Part shown: piece after piece, positions 16,827-27,094 of the stretch | How positions within the stretch are numbered: the first letter of the stretch is position 1 | Layout of the letters: every line of letters begins with the position of its first letter | Source: Anabaena sp. UHCC 0187 | Lineage (GTDB): Bacteria; Cyanobacteriota; Cyanobacteriia; Cyanobacteriales; Nostocaceae | Direction of reading: 5' to 3' | Assembly: GCF_009712035.1 (NCBI RefSeq) | Contig: NZ_VILB01000018.1 | Span: 1 to 50,258 of the forward strand | DNA: 50,258 bases | Position numbers and translations under genes: made by a program | The notes under the pieces: model-generated | Databases searched by the model: none | Seen by the model: only the letters and a program-made list of their open reading frames with translations | Told to the model about the DNA's origin: nothing

Positions 16827-18368
16827 TTAAATAGAAGTATAAACACAATAGGTGTTACGTCCTTCATCTTTAGCTCTATAAAGTGCTTTATCGGCTAGGG
16901 TAATAATACTTTCTGCTAAATTGTCTTTATTAGGAATAATGCTAGTAACACCCATACTCAGTGTGACATAACTATTTACTAATGAACATTGATGAGGAAT
17001 AGCCATATTAGCAATGTGATTTTGAACCTGTTTAGCAACATGAACTGCTCCTTCTAAATCAGTATTTGGTAATAGTATCACCAATTCTTCACCACCATAA
17101 CGAGCCACTAAATCCGCAGAGCGTTTACAAGTTTGTGCAATTGTTTGAGCTACCTCGTATAAACATTTATCTCCTGCTTGATGACCATAATAATCATTAT
17201 ATAATTTGAAATAATCTATATCACACATAATTAGTCCTAGAAATGATTGTTCTCGGCACATTCGTCGCCATTCATTACTAAGATTTTCATTGAAACACCG
17301 ACGATTAGCAACTTGGGTTAAGCCATCTATATTTGCTAATTTTGTTAATTCTTCATTGGCTTTTTTGAGAGCTTCTTCAGTTTGTTTATATTGAATAAAT
17401 CCACTTAACTCCAGAGCCACAGCATTTATTAACTCTAGAAGTTCTAAATTATAGGGTATAGGTAATCGCTTGAAAAAGCACATGACAATTAGAGATTGTC
17501 CTTGCAAAGTGATGGGTACAGTCAATATAGACCTAAGTTGAGCATTTTTGGCTAATTCCCACCGCAAAAACGTATGTTCTTTCACTTGCAAAATATCTTC
17601 AATCCAGTCTGATTGTTGTGCTTCCCAAACCCTACCCTGTATTCCTACTCCATAAGGAAAAGTATATTTCTGACTAGCTTGTGCAAAGGAGGTTAAAAGT
17701 TGATCAGAATTATCATAAGAAGCTTTAATTAAATGCAATTCTGTATGTTCTGGATTAGTAATCCAAGCCTCACCATAATCCCAATCAATCACTTGTCGAA
17801 GTTCAGATAATACCGCATCTAGAGCTTGATCAAAATTAACAGCTTGACTGACTAAATTAATGGTTTTTAGCAATAATTGCAGTTTAGATTCAATTTGCTT
17901 TCTGCGATTAATTTCCTGTTGTAAATATTGATGTTGTTGATGAAGTTGTTGGCGTTGTGTGATAATGGTTAATTGATTCTCAACTCTCATTAATACTTCC
18001 TCTATTTGAAAAGGTTTAGTAATATAATCAGCACAACCTACCTTAAATGCTTTCACTTTATCAGCAGTTGCATCTAACGTACTTAAAAAAATCACAGGAA
18101 TATGGCGAGTATTATCGCTTTTTTTGAGGATTGAGCAAACTGTATAACCATCTATACCTGACATTTTAATATCTAGAAGAATAATATCCGGCAATTGCGT
18201 GCGGATATTCTCCAAAGCAACTTCTCCACTAATTGCTTTTCTCACTTTATAGCCTTGTTTGTTAAGAATTGCAAAGAGTGTCCGCAGGTTGTCTGGATGA
18301 TCATCAACAACCAATAAATTAGCTTTGAATTCGGATGTTCCTGTTTGTAATACTGAATTTGCAATCAA
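16827..18368 (-). CDS. Response regulator with REC, GAF and GGDEF domains
   Basis: This 513-residue signalling protein has three domains. The receiver (about 17-135) has the acidic pair VVDDHPDN, phospho-acceptor Asp66 in ILLDIKMS and Lys in ITKPF. A GAF domain (about 165-325) follows, then a short coiled link, and a GGDEF domain (about 345-510). The cyclase active site GGEEL (425-429) is intact. The product-inhibition site RxxD (Arg416-Asp419) is also present, so it should be an active, feedback-controlled diguanylate cyclase making c-di-GMP. No histidine kinase lies next to it. It is monocistronic, facing away from 18652. Confidence 0.9.
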   Translation of the reverse strand: MIANSVLQTGTSEFKANLLVVDDHPDNLRTLFAILNKQGYKVRKAISGEVALENIRTQLPDIILLDIKMSGIDGYTVCSILKKSDNTRHIPVIFLSTLDATADKVKAFKVGCADYITKPFQIEEVLMRVENQLTIITQRQQLHQQHQYLQQEINRRKQIESKLQLLLKTINLVSQAVNFDQALDAVLSELRQVIDWDYGEAWITNPEHTELHLIKASYDNSDQLLTSFAQASQKYTFPYGVGIQGRVWEAQQSDWIEDILQVKEHTFLRWELAKNAQLRSILTVPITLQGQSLIVMCFFKRLPIPYNLELLELINAVALELSGFIQYKQTEEALKKANEELTKLANIDGLTQVANRRCFNENLSNEWRRMCREQSFLGLIMCDIDYFKLYNDYYGHQAGDKCLYEVAQTIAQTCKRSADLVARYGGEELVILLPNTDLEGAVHVAKQVQNHIANMAIPHQCSLVNSYVTLSMGVTSIIPNKDNLAESIITLADKALYRAKDEGRNTYCVYTSI

Positions 18369-18651
18369 GTTTTTATGTTAATAATTATAATTGGAAATGA
18401 TTAATAACCTAAATCAACAATTTTTAACATTGTGTCACACAAACTTCTGTAACAAAAATCATAAATGATTTCTGCCTACAGTTCCGTATATAGTTAAATA
18501 TTATCAGGTAATACTCAGAAAATCACTTACCTGTACTTAAATTTTCACATTGCTTATCTTTCTTATCTTTATCCTGATCAGGGGAAATTTTCAACTAGAG
18601 TTCACTTCTTGATACAGTATTGATGCTGTTTCTGGACTAAAGGTGATAGAA

Positions 18652-18843
18652 ATGCAATGTTCTAAAACTCCCGGTGAATTGGCCTTGCTATTGGAGGAAA
18701 CTACCCTGATTACTGGGAATTTGGTGCGTTCACGTTCGGCAGGTAGCTTGACTTTGTTACCAGATGAAAAGCTGCTGAATCGGGCAGAGGCGATCGCTTC
18801 TGTTCGCAGCCTTGGAGAAGGTAGAAGCAGTTGGAGGAGTTGA
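18652..18843 (+). CDS. Possible short protein or gene fragment
   Basis: An open frame of 63 codons starts at ATG 18652; a GTG at 18643 is also in frame. The product begins MQCSKTPGELALLLEETT and carries a HIP1 octamer in its second half. No family was recognised. The well-formed codons suggest real coding, but the abrupt end in a basic Ser/Arg tail suggests it may be a gene fragment. Treat as tentative. Confidence 0.3.
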   Translation: MQCSKTPGELALLLEETTLITGNLVRSRSAGSLTLLPDEKLLNRAEAIASVRSLGEGRSSWRS

Positions 18844-18934
18844 TAGGGAGTTGGGGATGAAAATGGTATAAGTTACAGCAATATCCGGTAAGCGTAAAGC
18901 TTAGTCACTTCAGTGCTGAGATATAAGCGACACG

Positions 18935-18950
18935 GGCGGTTTTAACCGCC
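18935..18950. repeat. GGCGGTTTTAACCGCC palindrome
   Basis: A perfect 16-base palindrome, embedded in TCAGTGCTGAGATATAAGCG-type intergenic sequence. It lies between the short frame ending at 18843 and the 3' end of the gene at 19007-19345. It may act as a bidirectional terminator. Confidence 0.45.
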
Positions 18951-19006
18951 TTCAATCATATACTACCAAGTATTTGACATATTCATCATCACAAAACTAA
19001 AACCCC

Positions 19007-19345
19007 CTACAACTCAATTAACTTAAAACCCCAAATTTTTAGAACAGCACTCGCTATTTCGGGATCTACTCCATCATAAGCCTCCCATTCGGACTGCGGA
19101 TCTTTAGGATGTCCATCACCTACATGACCTGCAACTTTAATCACTGGAATATTCACTACGTAATCACGTTCCATCCCCTTGGGGATAGCTAGTTCGATTC
19201 TGCGGCCGACGAATTTCGATCCACTGGTTTTAGCTACAGATTCACGAACTAAACAAATATCACCAGCAGTCCCCCAAGTGGTTTGGTAGGTGTGGAGAAA
19301 CGATATATAACCTTCTGGCCTGATGGATCTTTTGAGAACTTGCAT
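19007..19345 (-). CDS. Hypothetical protein, 112 residues
   Basis: The product is soluble and begins MQVLKRSIRPEGYISFLHTY. It contains the basic patch SGSKFVGRRIELAIPKGMER and ends in a compact hydrophobic segment. Its features are those of a small folded beta-rich protein; I recognise no family. It follows msrB on the same strand, but a strong terminator (19433-19456) separates them, so it probably has its own promoter in the 90-base gap. Confidence 0.55.
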   Translation of the reverse strand: MQVLKRSIRPEGYISFLHTYQTTWGTAGDICLVRESVAKTSGSKFVGRRIELAIPKGMERDYVVNIPVIKVAGHVGDGHPKDPQSEWEAYDGVDPEIASAVLKIWGFKLIEL

Positions 19346-19432
19346 TATTTAATCCTTACTTATCCTTGTGGTTCAAGAATTTTATTTAAACACTACCTGC
19401 TATCTTCTAATTTCCTGCTTTTGAGAGAATAA

Positions 19433-19456
19433 AACAAGGGGTTTAAACCCCTTGTT
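19433..19456 (-). terminator. Perfect 24-base palindrome, msrB terminator
   Basis: AACAAGGGGTTT (19433-19444) is followed directly by its complement AAACCCCTTGTT (19445-19456). On the minus strand the hairpin runs into TTATT, as expected for a terminator 30 bases after the msrB stop. Confidence 0.75.
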
Positions 19457-19486
19457 AGAGTTTAAAAAGTGAACTGTCTTAGTAAT

Positions 19487-19984
19487 CTATACAGGTGTGA
19501 ACTGCAATGATACACCGTTCATACAGTAGCGGAGACCAGTTGGCTTAGGCCCATCCTTAAATACATGGCCTAAATGTCCACCACAATTACTGCAATGAAC
19601 TTCAACTCTCGTCATGAACAATGATCGATCTGTAGTAGTAGCGATCGCTCCCTCAATGGGGTTAAAAAAGCTTGGCCAGCCAGTACCACTATTAAACTTA
19701 GTATCTGAAGTAAATAAAGCCTGTCCACAACCAGCGCAGACATAAGTACCCGGTTCATATTGTTTATCGAGGGGACTGGTATGGGAGGGTTCTGTACCAT
19801 GTTGCCGTAACACCCGAAACTGTTCTGGTGTGAGGATACTCTTCCACTCTTCCTCGGTTTTGGTCACTGCAAACTCTGTATTAGAAAGTGCCATCGTTTC
19901 TGAACTCCAATTGATATAGCGGGAAAAAAAGGCTGTACCGACCAATACGGCACCGATTTGCAAAAAATAGCGTTTGTCCATCAT
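19487..19984 (-). CDS. msrB: Peptide-methionine (R)-S-oxide reductase
   Basis: This 165-residue enzyme reduces methionine-R-sulfoxide in oxidised proteins. Two zinc CxxC pairs (YVCAGCGQALF and VHCSNCGGHLGH) and the catalytic Cys in LRYCMNGVSLQF are present. GTGWPSF, typical of the family, is also seen. The N-terminus (about 30 residues) includes a hydrophobic segment (YFLQIGAVLVGTAFFSRYI), so the enzyme is probably membrane-anchored or exported rather than cytosolic. The gene is monocistronic with its own terminator. Confidence 0.95.
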   Translation of the reverse strand: MMDKRYFLQIGAVLVGTAFFSRYINWSSETMALSNTEFAVTKTEEEWKSILTPEQFRVLRQHGTEPSHTSPLDKQYEPGTYVCAGCGQALFTSDTKFNSGTGWPSFFNPIEGAIATTTDRSLFMTRVEVHCSNCGGHLGHVFKDGPKPTGLRYCMNGVSLQFTPV

Positions 19985-20253
19985 TTTATTATTTGCTATT
20001 TTTCTCTTCCACGGACAAGAAACTTCAATAAATTTCTAAATTCTCTCGGAGAAATTGATGAAAATTATCTAAAAACGTCTTGCCTAGTTGAAAAGAATAT
20101 GTGATACTCTTAAATTAGCATCTGGCAAATGGGCTTTGAAGAAGTTCTCTAAACAGGTGCTTATTAATATTTGATAATTAAATGTAAGAATTACAGCGAT
20201 CGCATTATAATTAATCAGTTATTCTTAAGTTTATCGTTACAACTAAAATACCA

Positions 20254-21027
20254 ATGTGCCAACTCCTAGGAATGAATTGCAACGTACCCACGGACATTTG
20301 CTTTTCCTTTGAAGGATTTTCTGCCAGGGGAGGAAAAACAGATGAACATAGCGACGGTTGGGGAATTGCTTTTTTTGAAGGGAAAGGATGTCGGATTTTT
20401 TTAGATGCTGAAGCCTCTATTGCTTCACCAATTGCCGATTTTGTGCGTCAGTATCCCATTCATTCTACTCATGTTATTGCCCATATTCGTAAAGCCACCC
20501 AGGGTGAAATAGCCCTAGAAAACTGTCACCCTTTCCGTCGGGAACTTTGGGGAAGGTATTGGGTATTTGCTCATAATGGCAACTTACCAGATTTTAACCC
20601 AGAAAATAATGGTATTTTTCAACCTGTGGGGACTACGGACAGCGAAAAAGCATTTTGCTTAATTCTCAATACTTTGCGATCGCATTTTCCAGCAGGACAA
20701 CCACCTTTAAAGGAACTTTATCAGACATTACATGAAATTACCAAAGAAATAGCAGCCTTTGGATCTTTTAACTATATATTATCAGATGGTGAGCATTTTT
20801 TCACCTATTGTTCAACTAAACTTTGCTACATTATTAGACAAGCCCCTTTTGCTGCGGCTCATTTAATTGATGAAGAGATGACTGTAGATTTTAGTGAATT
20901 GACTACACCTAAAGATCGTGTGGCTGTGATTGTGACTACACCCCTAACTGATAACGAAGTTTGGACACAGATTCAACCGGGAGAATTGCTCATATTTCAG
21001 GATGGTTCACCCCTAAAATTTGCCTAA
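20254..21027 (+). CDS. Class II glutamine amidotransferase (YafJ-like)
   Basis: This 257-residue Ntn hydrolase has the catalytic Cys right after the initiator Met (MCQLLGMNC). Other marks are HSDGWGIAFF, AHIRKATQG with the substrate Arg, and FAHNGNLPDF. The amidotransferase domain fills the whole protein with no synthase domain attached, as in YafJ/Gat1-type enzymes. The acceptor of the ammonia is unknown. A HIP1 octamer lies within the gene. It converges with the PatA-like gene (18 bases between stops). Confidence 0.9.
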   Translation: MCQLLGMNCNVPTDICFSFEGFSARGGKTDEHSDGWGIAFFEGKGCRIFLDAEASIASPIADFVRQYPIHSTHVIAHIRKATQGEIALENCHPFRRELWGRYWVFAHNGNLPDFNPENNGIFQPVGTTDSEKAFCLILNTLRSHFPAGQPPLKELYQTLHEITKEIAAFGSFNYILSDGEHFFTYCSTKLCYIIRQAPFAAAHLIDEEMTVDFSELTTPKDRVAVIVTTPLTDNEVWTQIQPGELLIFQDGSPLKFA

Positions 21028-21045
21028 CTTTTGGCAACAAATCGG

Positions 21046-22221
21046 CTAACAAAACCAGGCAAAATTCTGTGGATGCTCAGTTTCACTTATTTGTAAATAC
21101 TTATTCAATATTTTCAATATCTGATCTTTTTCTACAGGTTTATTAATAAAATCAGTTGCCCCAAATACCTTAGCCCGAACTCTGTCAAAAGCTCCATCGC
21201 TACTTGTTAAAATGATAATTGGTGTTTGAGTGAAAATAGAAATACGCCGTAATTGTTCACAAATTTCATAACCATTAACTAATGGCATCATCAAATCCAC
21301 AAAAATCAAATCTGGCTTACTTTCGACTAGCATAGGTAGAGCTATTAAAGGTTCTTGAATACCAATAAACTTTATCCCCTCAGATGTAATAATTCTCTCT
21401 AGAATTTTAGATACTTGCAGACTATCATCAACGCAAGCAACAATAAAACAATTATCTTTTTGTACGGATTTTGAGGAAGAGTTTAGTTTAACTTTTTTGG
21501 TTGATAATTGCAGATCAGATACTTGTACAAATTCCGCAATCCCTTGATTTACAAAAGGACATAAGGAAGTAGTTATAGCCAAGGTACTTTGCTGCATTTT
21601 GGCGGCTAAATCCCAGAGAGTATGTTTACCATTAATCAACCGTTCAAAGTTTTTATAGACAGTATTATTTACTTGTTGTTTGAGCTTTTCTGGTTTTGTT
21701 AAAATCGGTGATAAGTGAGGAGAAAAATTTATTAACCCAGCTTTTGACCAATCATCCCAGGATTTTTTCATTTCCTGAATAAATATATTTGTAGTTGTAG
21801 AAGTGAGAATAGCTTTTAAAATTGTATCTTGGCTACATTCCCAAGTCAAACCACTAATATTTGCCTGTTGTGCTAAATCAAATAACTGTTCTCCTACGGT
21901 ATTTACTACAAAATCATTAAATTGTGCCTGATTGATTTCCTGTTTGTGATATAAATTTTCTAGCAGTAAATAATCCCAGTAATCTATTAAAATTTCTTCT
22001 TCTTGGATCAGGAGTTTATTTATATCAATTTGTGGACAAATTAAAGCTATATTTCGCAGCCAACGTCTATGAGGATTAATTCCCCCTGTAGCCCACACTA
22101 TTTGTCCTAAATTGTAATAAAAAGTCCATTGATTTCCTCGTATATCTTTAACATCCAACTTACCATTATATTGGAGTTGATTACATTTTGTAAATGCTCC
22201 CAGTAAATTATCTAATTCCAT
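21046..22221 (-). CDS. PatA-like response regulator (PATAN plus receiver)
   Basis: The 391 residues comprise a PATAN/DUF4388-type N-terminal region (about 1-250; YNGKLDVKDIRGNQWTFYY, GQIVWATGG). A C-terminal receiver (about 258-378) follows, with the acidic pocket CVDDS, Asp309 in IFVDLMMP and Lys361 in NKPVEK. The layout matches PatA, which controls heterocyst spacing, and PixG/TaxP1, which act in phototaxis. The N-terminus does not match PatA as I know it, so I call it a paralogue. No chemotaxis genes are adjacent. The 555-base gap beyond its start (22222-22776) is AT-rich and holds only low-complexity sequence. Confidence 0.85.
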   Translation of the reverse strand: MELDNLLGAFTKCNQLQYNGKLDVKDIRGNQWTFYYNLGQIVWATGGINPHRRWLRNIALICPQIDINKLLIQEEEILIDYWDYLLLENLYHKQEINQAQFNDFVVNTVGEQLFDLAQQANISGLTWECSQDTILKAILTSTTTNIFIQEMKKSWDDWSKAGLINFSPHLSPILTKPEKLKQQVNNTVYKNFERLINGKHTLWDLAAKMQQSTLAITTSLCPFVNQGIAEFVQVSDLQLSTKKVKLNSSSKSVQKDNCFIVACVDDSLQVSKILERIITSEGIKFIGIQEPLIALPMLVESKPDLIFVDLMMPLVNGYEICEQLRRISIFTQTPIIILTSSDGAFDRVRAKVFGATDFINKPVEKDQILKILNKYLQISETEHPQNFAWFC

Positions 22222-22776
22222 AAGTGTTGATTAAATTACAACTTGATTACTTGTGTCATTTACTTAATTGAGCATACTATATACTTGATTATTTTTTCAG
22301 TATAGCAACAAGGTTTTGTTGAAAATGGGTGACAAATATAAATGGATACAATTAGAATAAATATATATGAACAGAATCAGTATAAACTATATATAGATAT
22401 ATCTGATTTTAAATAGTTGTGTTAAAGCAATTAAATACGATTTGTATCGCATGAATAATATAAAATTTATTAGGTAAAAAGAAAACCCGTATAAACCCTG
22501 ATATTTGCACCCAGCAAAAATTCTCGATTTCTCTAGTACCAATTTGAAAAATGATGATGACAGATAAAAACTACAAACCTGACGCAGTAAGTCTTTTACC
22601 CTCAAAAATCTAAAATCCAAAATGATCTAAGAAACCGAGAATTTTTTTGTTTACGTTCACGCAGCTAAAGATTTTCAGAACATAAGCATATATATTCAGT
22701 CCTTGCCGAAAATCTCAGTAAAAATGCTGGTATTTGCCGAAATAGTCTAGGACAGAGCTATTAAAAACTGCTATAT

Positions 22777-23430
22777 TTACCGCCTTCCACCTTGAATTTT
22801 GTCAAAGATAGCACCATCGTCAAAGAACTTCTTCTGGACACCATTCCAACCTCCCAAACTATCTACAGTGTAGAGTCGGGCAATCTTGGGGAATTTACTT
22901 TGTACTTCTTTGGCTACAGTAGCGTTAACTGGCCGAAAACCAACTTTAGCAAATTCACGTTGTGCTTCGGGAGTGAACAGGAACTTGACGAAAGCTTCGG
23001 AAACCTGACGATTTCCGTGCTTATCAACATTTTTATCCACAACTGCGACAGGTCCTTCTATGGAAATATTGACTGGAGGAACTTCGTAAGAAATATCTGT
23101 TTTTCCTTGCTGTGCCGCTAAAATGACTTCATTTTCATAGTTTAGTAATACGTCACCCTGACCTTTTTTGTAAAAAGCATCACTTGATTCCCGTGCATCT
23201 TTGGGTAATACAACCACATTCTTAAACACATCAGTGACAAATTTTAAAGCCTGGGTTTCATTTCCGCCATTTTTCACCAAAGCACCCCACAAAGCGAGGA
23301 AATTCCATCTAGCACCACCCGATGTTTTGGGATTTGCGGTAACAATCTTCACCCCAGGTTTTGCTAAATCTGTCCAAGTTTTGATCTTTTTAGGATTACC
23401 TGCGCGAGTTTCCAGCGCAACTACTGAACG
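22777..23430 (-). pseudogene. Truncated sulfate-binding protein (3' half of an sbpA paralogue)
   Basis: This sequence is the last 60 percent of a sulfate ABC transporter substrate-binding protein. It is clearly homologous to the intact copy at 24041-25153 from SVVALETRAGNPKKIK to the C-terminus (FDDGAIFDKIQGGRR). The first 150 or so residues, including the signal peptide, are missing. Homology stops at about 23430. Upstream in the same frame there is no start codon, and a TAA is soon met. At the junction another frame begins (23421-23516). Lacking a secretion signal, the product cannot serve as a periplasmic binding protein. The call of deletion rather than assembly error cannot be proven here. 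Confidence 0.8.
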
Positions 23431-23516
23431 GGTAACATTGTTGCCAAGAATAAAGCAGGAAATAACGGCTTTGTTATTTGAAGGAATTTTGCAGGGTTTG
23501 AAGAATTATCTGTCAT
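23421..23516 (-). pseudogene. N-terminal gene fragment at the sbpA deletion junction
   Basis: An ATG at 23514-23516, preceded by AAGGA at a proper distance, opens 31 codons (MTDNSSNPAKFLQITKP, then a hydrophobic FPALFLATMLPV). They stop at TAG 23421-23423, exactly where sbpA homology begins in another frame. It looks like the start of an unrelated membrane or exported protein cut off by the same deletion that removed the sbpA 5' half. The identity of the lost gene is unknown. Confidence 0.4.
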
Positions 23517-24040
23517 GGGATGTCCTTAAATTGGTTTGAACATAATCTACGGTAACTCTGTCGAGATACAGTATTTACTCTCTAGAAAAAGAGCGTACCA
23601 GATGTAATAAATAAAATCAATAGTTTTTTTTACTTAAAAACAACTATTTTCCTATCGAGTATTGTATGTATTTAATTTTTGAATTATTTTTGTAATGGTT
23701 TAATTGCCTATACAGGTTTCATAGACTATATTTTGGCAAATTAAATTCTAGATTTTTTTCTCAAATACTTATTTCATAAAGTATTTAAACTAACAATATA
23801 TATAAGCGAATTTATTTAGTTAACCAACATAAAGATGATCAAAAATTGATACTTGTCAATTAGAGGCGTTGTAATTTGTCCTGAAACTGGTAAAATCTCC
23901 ATATTCCCTATCGTCAATATGCTGTTTTAGCTGGTATTGATTACTAAATACCTGCAAGCGGCTAGTAATTAAAATTATGTATTGAAGCGCAATTATAAAC
24001 TCAAAGATTAATTAACCGTAGTTTCACAGGAGGAAAAAAA

Positions 24041-25153
24041 ATGAATTTGTGGCAAAAATTACTGAAAGGACTGCAACTGAGGTTTAGTCCAAATTCGCTC
24101 AAAGGCTTTGTATCACTTGTTTTAGTAGGAACGCTATTGAGTGTATCTCTTGCTGCTTGCTCCGGGACAAACAACAGTAATTCCCCTAATGCAACTACTG
24201 ATACGGGTAAAAAACAGAATGTAGAATTAACCCTTGTATCCTTTGCTGTTACTAAAGCTGCTCACGCCGCTATTATTCCCAAATTTGTGGAAAAATGGCA
24301 AAAGGAACATAACCAAACTGTGGTTTTTAAACAAAGCTATGGTGGTTCTGGTTCGCAAACTCGTGCGGTAGTTGATGGTTTAGAAGCAGATGTTGTTCAC
24401 TTAGCTCTGGCTCTGGATACGCAAAAAATTGAAAAAGCGGGATTAATTGAGCCTGGGTGGGAGAAAAAATTTCCTAATAATGGTATTGTTTCTAAATCTG
24501 TTGCAGCTTTAGTAATTCGTGAAGGCAACCCCAAAGGGATTAAGAATTGGGCTGATTTAGCGAAAGATAATATTAAAGTAATTACCGCAGATCCGAAAAC
24601 TTCTGGGGTAGCGCGGTGGAATTTTCTCGCACTTTGGAATTCAGTCATTAAAACTGGTGGAGATGAAACTAAAGCCATTGATTTTGTGACTAAGGTTTAT
24701 AGAAATGTTCCGGTGTTAACAAAAGATGCTCGTGAAGCCACAGACGCATTTTTTAAACAAGGACAAGGTGATGCTTTGATTAACTATGAAAATGAAATTG
24801 TTTTAGCAGCAGATAAGGGCGAAAAAACAAATTATATTCTCCCTGATGTCAATATTTCCATTGATAATCCTATTGCTGTTGTGGATAAAAATGTTGATAA
24901 ACATGGTAATCGTGAAGTAGTGGAAGCTTTTGTTAAATATCTATTTACTCCCGAAGCACAACAGGAATTTGCTAAAGTAGGATTTCGCCCTGTTGATGAA
25001 ACAGTAGCAAAGAGTAAAGAATTTGTTGACAAATATCCCCAAATAAAAACTTTAAGTACAGTTCAAGAATTAGGCGGTTGGGATGCTGTTCAGAAAAAGT
25101 TCTTTAATGATGGGGCAATTTTTGACCAAATTCAAGCTAAAAATAAACGGTAA
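24041..25153 (+). CDS. sbpA: Sulfate ABC transporter substrate-binding lipoprotein
   Basis: This 370-residue periplasmic protein delivers sulfate (or thiosulfate) to the CysT-CysW permease. It has a basic N-terminus, a hydrophobic signal segment and the lipobox LAAC (Cys at about 40). The family blocks SFAVTKAAHAAIIPKF, GGSGSQTRAV, DVVHLALALD and ADPKTSGVARWNFLALW are all present. A very strong ribosome site (AGGAGGA) precedes the ATG by about 7 bases. It heads the sbpA-cysT-cysW-NIL series. The 524-base region upstream (23517-24040) is AT-rich and must hold its promoter. I could not identify an operator there. Confidence 0.92.
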   Translation: MNLWQKLLKGLQLRFSPNSLKGFVSLVLVGTLLSVSLAACSGTNNSNSPNATTDTGKKQNVELTLVSFAVTKAAHAAIIPKFVEKWQKEHNQTVVFKQSYGGSGSQTRAVVDGLEADVVHLALALDTQKIEKAGLIEPGWEKKFPNNGIVSKSVAALVIREGNPKGIKNWADLAKDNIKVITADPKTSGVARWNFLALWNSVIKTGGDETKAIDFVTKVYRNVPVLTKDAREATDAFFKQGQGDALINYENEIVLAADKGEKTNYILPDVNISIDNPIAVVDKNVDKHGNREVVEAFVKYLFTPEAQQEFAKVGFRPVDETVAKSKEFVDKYPQIKTLSTVQELGGWDAVQKKFFNDGAIFDQIQAKNKR

Positions 25154-25332
25154 TTGATGATTGTCTGATAGCGTAGCGTGGCGCAAGCCATATCAGGATG
25201 TCCAGGATTAGAGGATAAACAGGATTAAAACAGTAACTTTATTACCCATTACGATCTTCACTTTTGCCTTTGCTTTGCCATAACGATAATTTTCAACGCC
25301 AACCTACTTCTTCTTCAAAAACTAACTAAATT

Positions 25333-26202
25333 ATGGCTGTATCTTCTTCTGTACAAACTCATATTAAACCTCCAATTTGGAAGATGTTTCTAGATAATTT
25401 GATTCATCTTCCTTGGACTTGGCGGATTACTTTGGGATATTTAACTGTAATGTTATTTATCCCCATTGTGGCCATGTTTCTCAAGGCTAGTACGGTAGCT
25501 CCCGCAAAGTTTTGGGAAATTGCCACCAGCGAGTTAGCATTGGCAACTTATAATGTTACCTTTGTGACTTCATTATTTGCAGCTTTGCTCAATGGCGTAT
25601 TTGGAACTTTGATTGCGTGGGTACTGGTAAGGTACGATTTTCCTTTTAAACGGATTATTGATGCCACAGTAGATTTACCCTTTGCTTTGCCAACTTCCGT
25701 AGCGGGTTTAACACTGGCAACAGTTTACAGTGATAATGGTTGGTTGGGTTCATTATTAGCACCAATGGGGATTAAGGTATCCTTTACTCGCTTGGGGGTA
25801 GGAGTGGCAATGATATTTATATCTTTACCTTTTGTGGTGAGAACTGTGCAACCGGTACTACAAGAAATGGAATCGGAAATTGAAGAAGCAGCTTGGAGTT
25901 TAGGTGCTTCTGAATGGCAAACTTTTTGGAAGGTTATTTTACCCCCTTTATTTCCGACAATTTTAACTGGTGTAGCTTTGGGTTTTTCCCGCGCAGTGGG
26001 GGAATATGGTTCAACAGTAATTATTTCTTCTAATACACCGTATGAAGATTTGATTGCACCTGTGTTAATTTTCCAGCGGTTGGAACAATATGACTATGCT
26101 GGTGCAACTGTCATTGGTGTGGTTTTATTAGGAATTTCCTTGGTGATGTTATTAGCAATTAATTTCTTACAAGCTTGGGCAAGAAGATATGACAATAGAT
26201 AA
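25333..26202 (+). CDS. cysT: Sulfate ABC transporter permease subunit CysT
   Basis: This 289-residue inner-membrane subunit has about six transmembrane helices and the permease EAA loop ([21 protein letters not shown]). The loop docks the ATPase CysA, which is not in the window. The N-terminus starts [16 protein letters not shown], followed by the first helix ([18 protein letters not shown]). It is followed by cysW with a 14-base overlap, so the two are translationally coupled. The 180-base gap from sbpA contains dispersed intergenic repeats (GCGTAGCGTGGCG and CAGGAT-type motifs). Confidence 0.93.
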   Translation: MAVSSSVQTHIKPPIWKMFLDNLIHLPWTWRITLGYLTVMLFIPIVAMFLKASTVAPAKFWEIATSELALATYNVTFVTSLFAALLNGVFGTLIAWVLVRYDFPFKRIIDATVDLPFALPTSVAGLTLATVYSDNGWLGSLLAPMGIKVSFTRLGVGVAMIFISLPFVVRTVQPVLQEMESEIEEAAWSLGASEWQTFWKVILPPLFPTILTGVALGFSRAVGEYGSTVIISSNTPYEDLIAPVLIFQRLEQYDYAGATVIGVVLLGISLVMLLAINFLQAWARRYDNR

Positions 26203-27028
26203 AATCAGAAAACCAAAAAAACAAAGTTGGGTGCCAGCAGTTTTAATTGGGATTGCGATTGCTTACTTATTTCTGGTTCAATATATTCCAGCTATTAATG
26301 TTTTTTTTGAAGCTTTCAAAAAGGGAACTGGCCCATTTTTATCTAACCTGACAAAACCAGAATTTCTCCATGCAGCTTGGTTAACTCTATTACTAGCTGT
26401 GATTTCTATCCCTGTGAATGCAGTATTTGGATTATGTGCGGCTTGGGCGATCGCTCGGCATAAATTCCCAGGACGCGCTATAGTTCTCAGTATCATTGAT
26501 TTGCCCTTTTCCATCTCTCCAGTCGTCGCCGGGTTAATGATAGTCTTGCTGTACGGCAGACAGGGCTGGTTTGGGCCTTGGTTGGAAGCCCATGATATTA
26601 AAATCATCTTTGCCTTTCCAGGGATGTTTATGGCTACCGCTTTTGTGAGTATGCCTTTTGTGGCCAGAGAAGTAATTCCTATTTTAGAAGAATTTGGTAA
26701 AGACCAAGAAGAAGCTGCGAGGACATTAGGTGCAAACGATTGGCAAACTTTTTGGCGGGTAACTTTACCGAGTATTCGTTGGGGTTTACTCTACGGTTTA
26801 ATCTTAACCAATGCCAGAGCTATGGGTGAATTTGGGGCAGTTTCTGTGGTATCTGGTAACATTGCTAATACAACCCAAAGTTTACCGTTATTTGTGGAAG
26901 ATGCTTACAAACAATATGAAACAGAAGCTGCTTTTTCTGCTGCTGTATTGTTAGCATTTCTGGCAGTTATCACCTTGATTCTGAAGGAAATTATAGAACG
27001 AAAAACCGAAATTAAAGAAGTTGAATAA
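26189..27028 (+). CDS. cysW: Sulfate ABC transporter permease subunit CysW
   Basis: The 279-residue partner of CysT has the same membrane topology and its own EAA loop ([21 protein letters not shown]). The start lies inside the 3' end of cysT. The conserved [11 protein letters not shown] and [17 protein letters not shown] segments identify the CysW type rather than CysT. It ends 66 bases before the NIL-domain gene. Together with SbpA it forms the transport channel. The missing CysA must be encoded elsewhere. Confidence 0.93.
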   Translation: MTIDKIRKPKKQSWVPAVLIGIAIAYLFLVQYIPAINVFFEAFKKGTGPFLSNLTKPEFLHAAWLTLLLAVISIPVNAVFGLCAAWAIARHKFPGRAIVLSIIDLPFSISPVVAGLMIVLLYGRQGWFGPWLEAHDIKIIFAFPGMFMATAFVSMPFVAREVIPILEEFGKDQEEAARTLGANDWQTFWRVTLPSIRWGLLYGLILTNARAMGEFGAVSVVSGNIANTTQSLPLFVEDAYKQYETEAAFSAAVLLAFLAVITLILKEIIERKTEIKEVE

Positions 27029-27094
27029 TGGGTAATGGATAATTGGTAATTACCAATTTTTAGACAACTATTAAATTACATCTTAGGAGTTGTT

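Noticed and set aside
22387-22620. 77-codon minus-strand frame between the PatA-like gene and the sbpA pseudogene
   Set aside because: The product is low-complexity and AT-driven (many Phe, Tyr and Ile), no ribosome site is seen, and part of it derives from repeat-like intergenic sequence.
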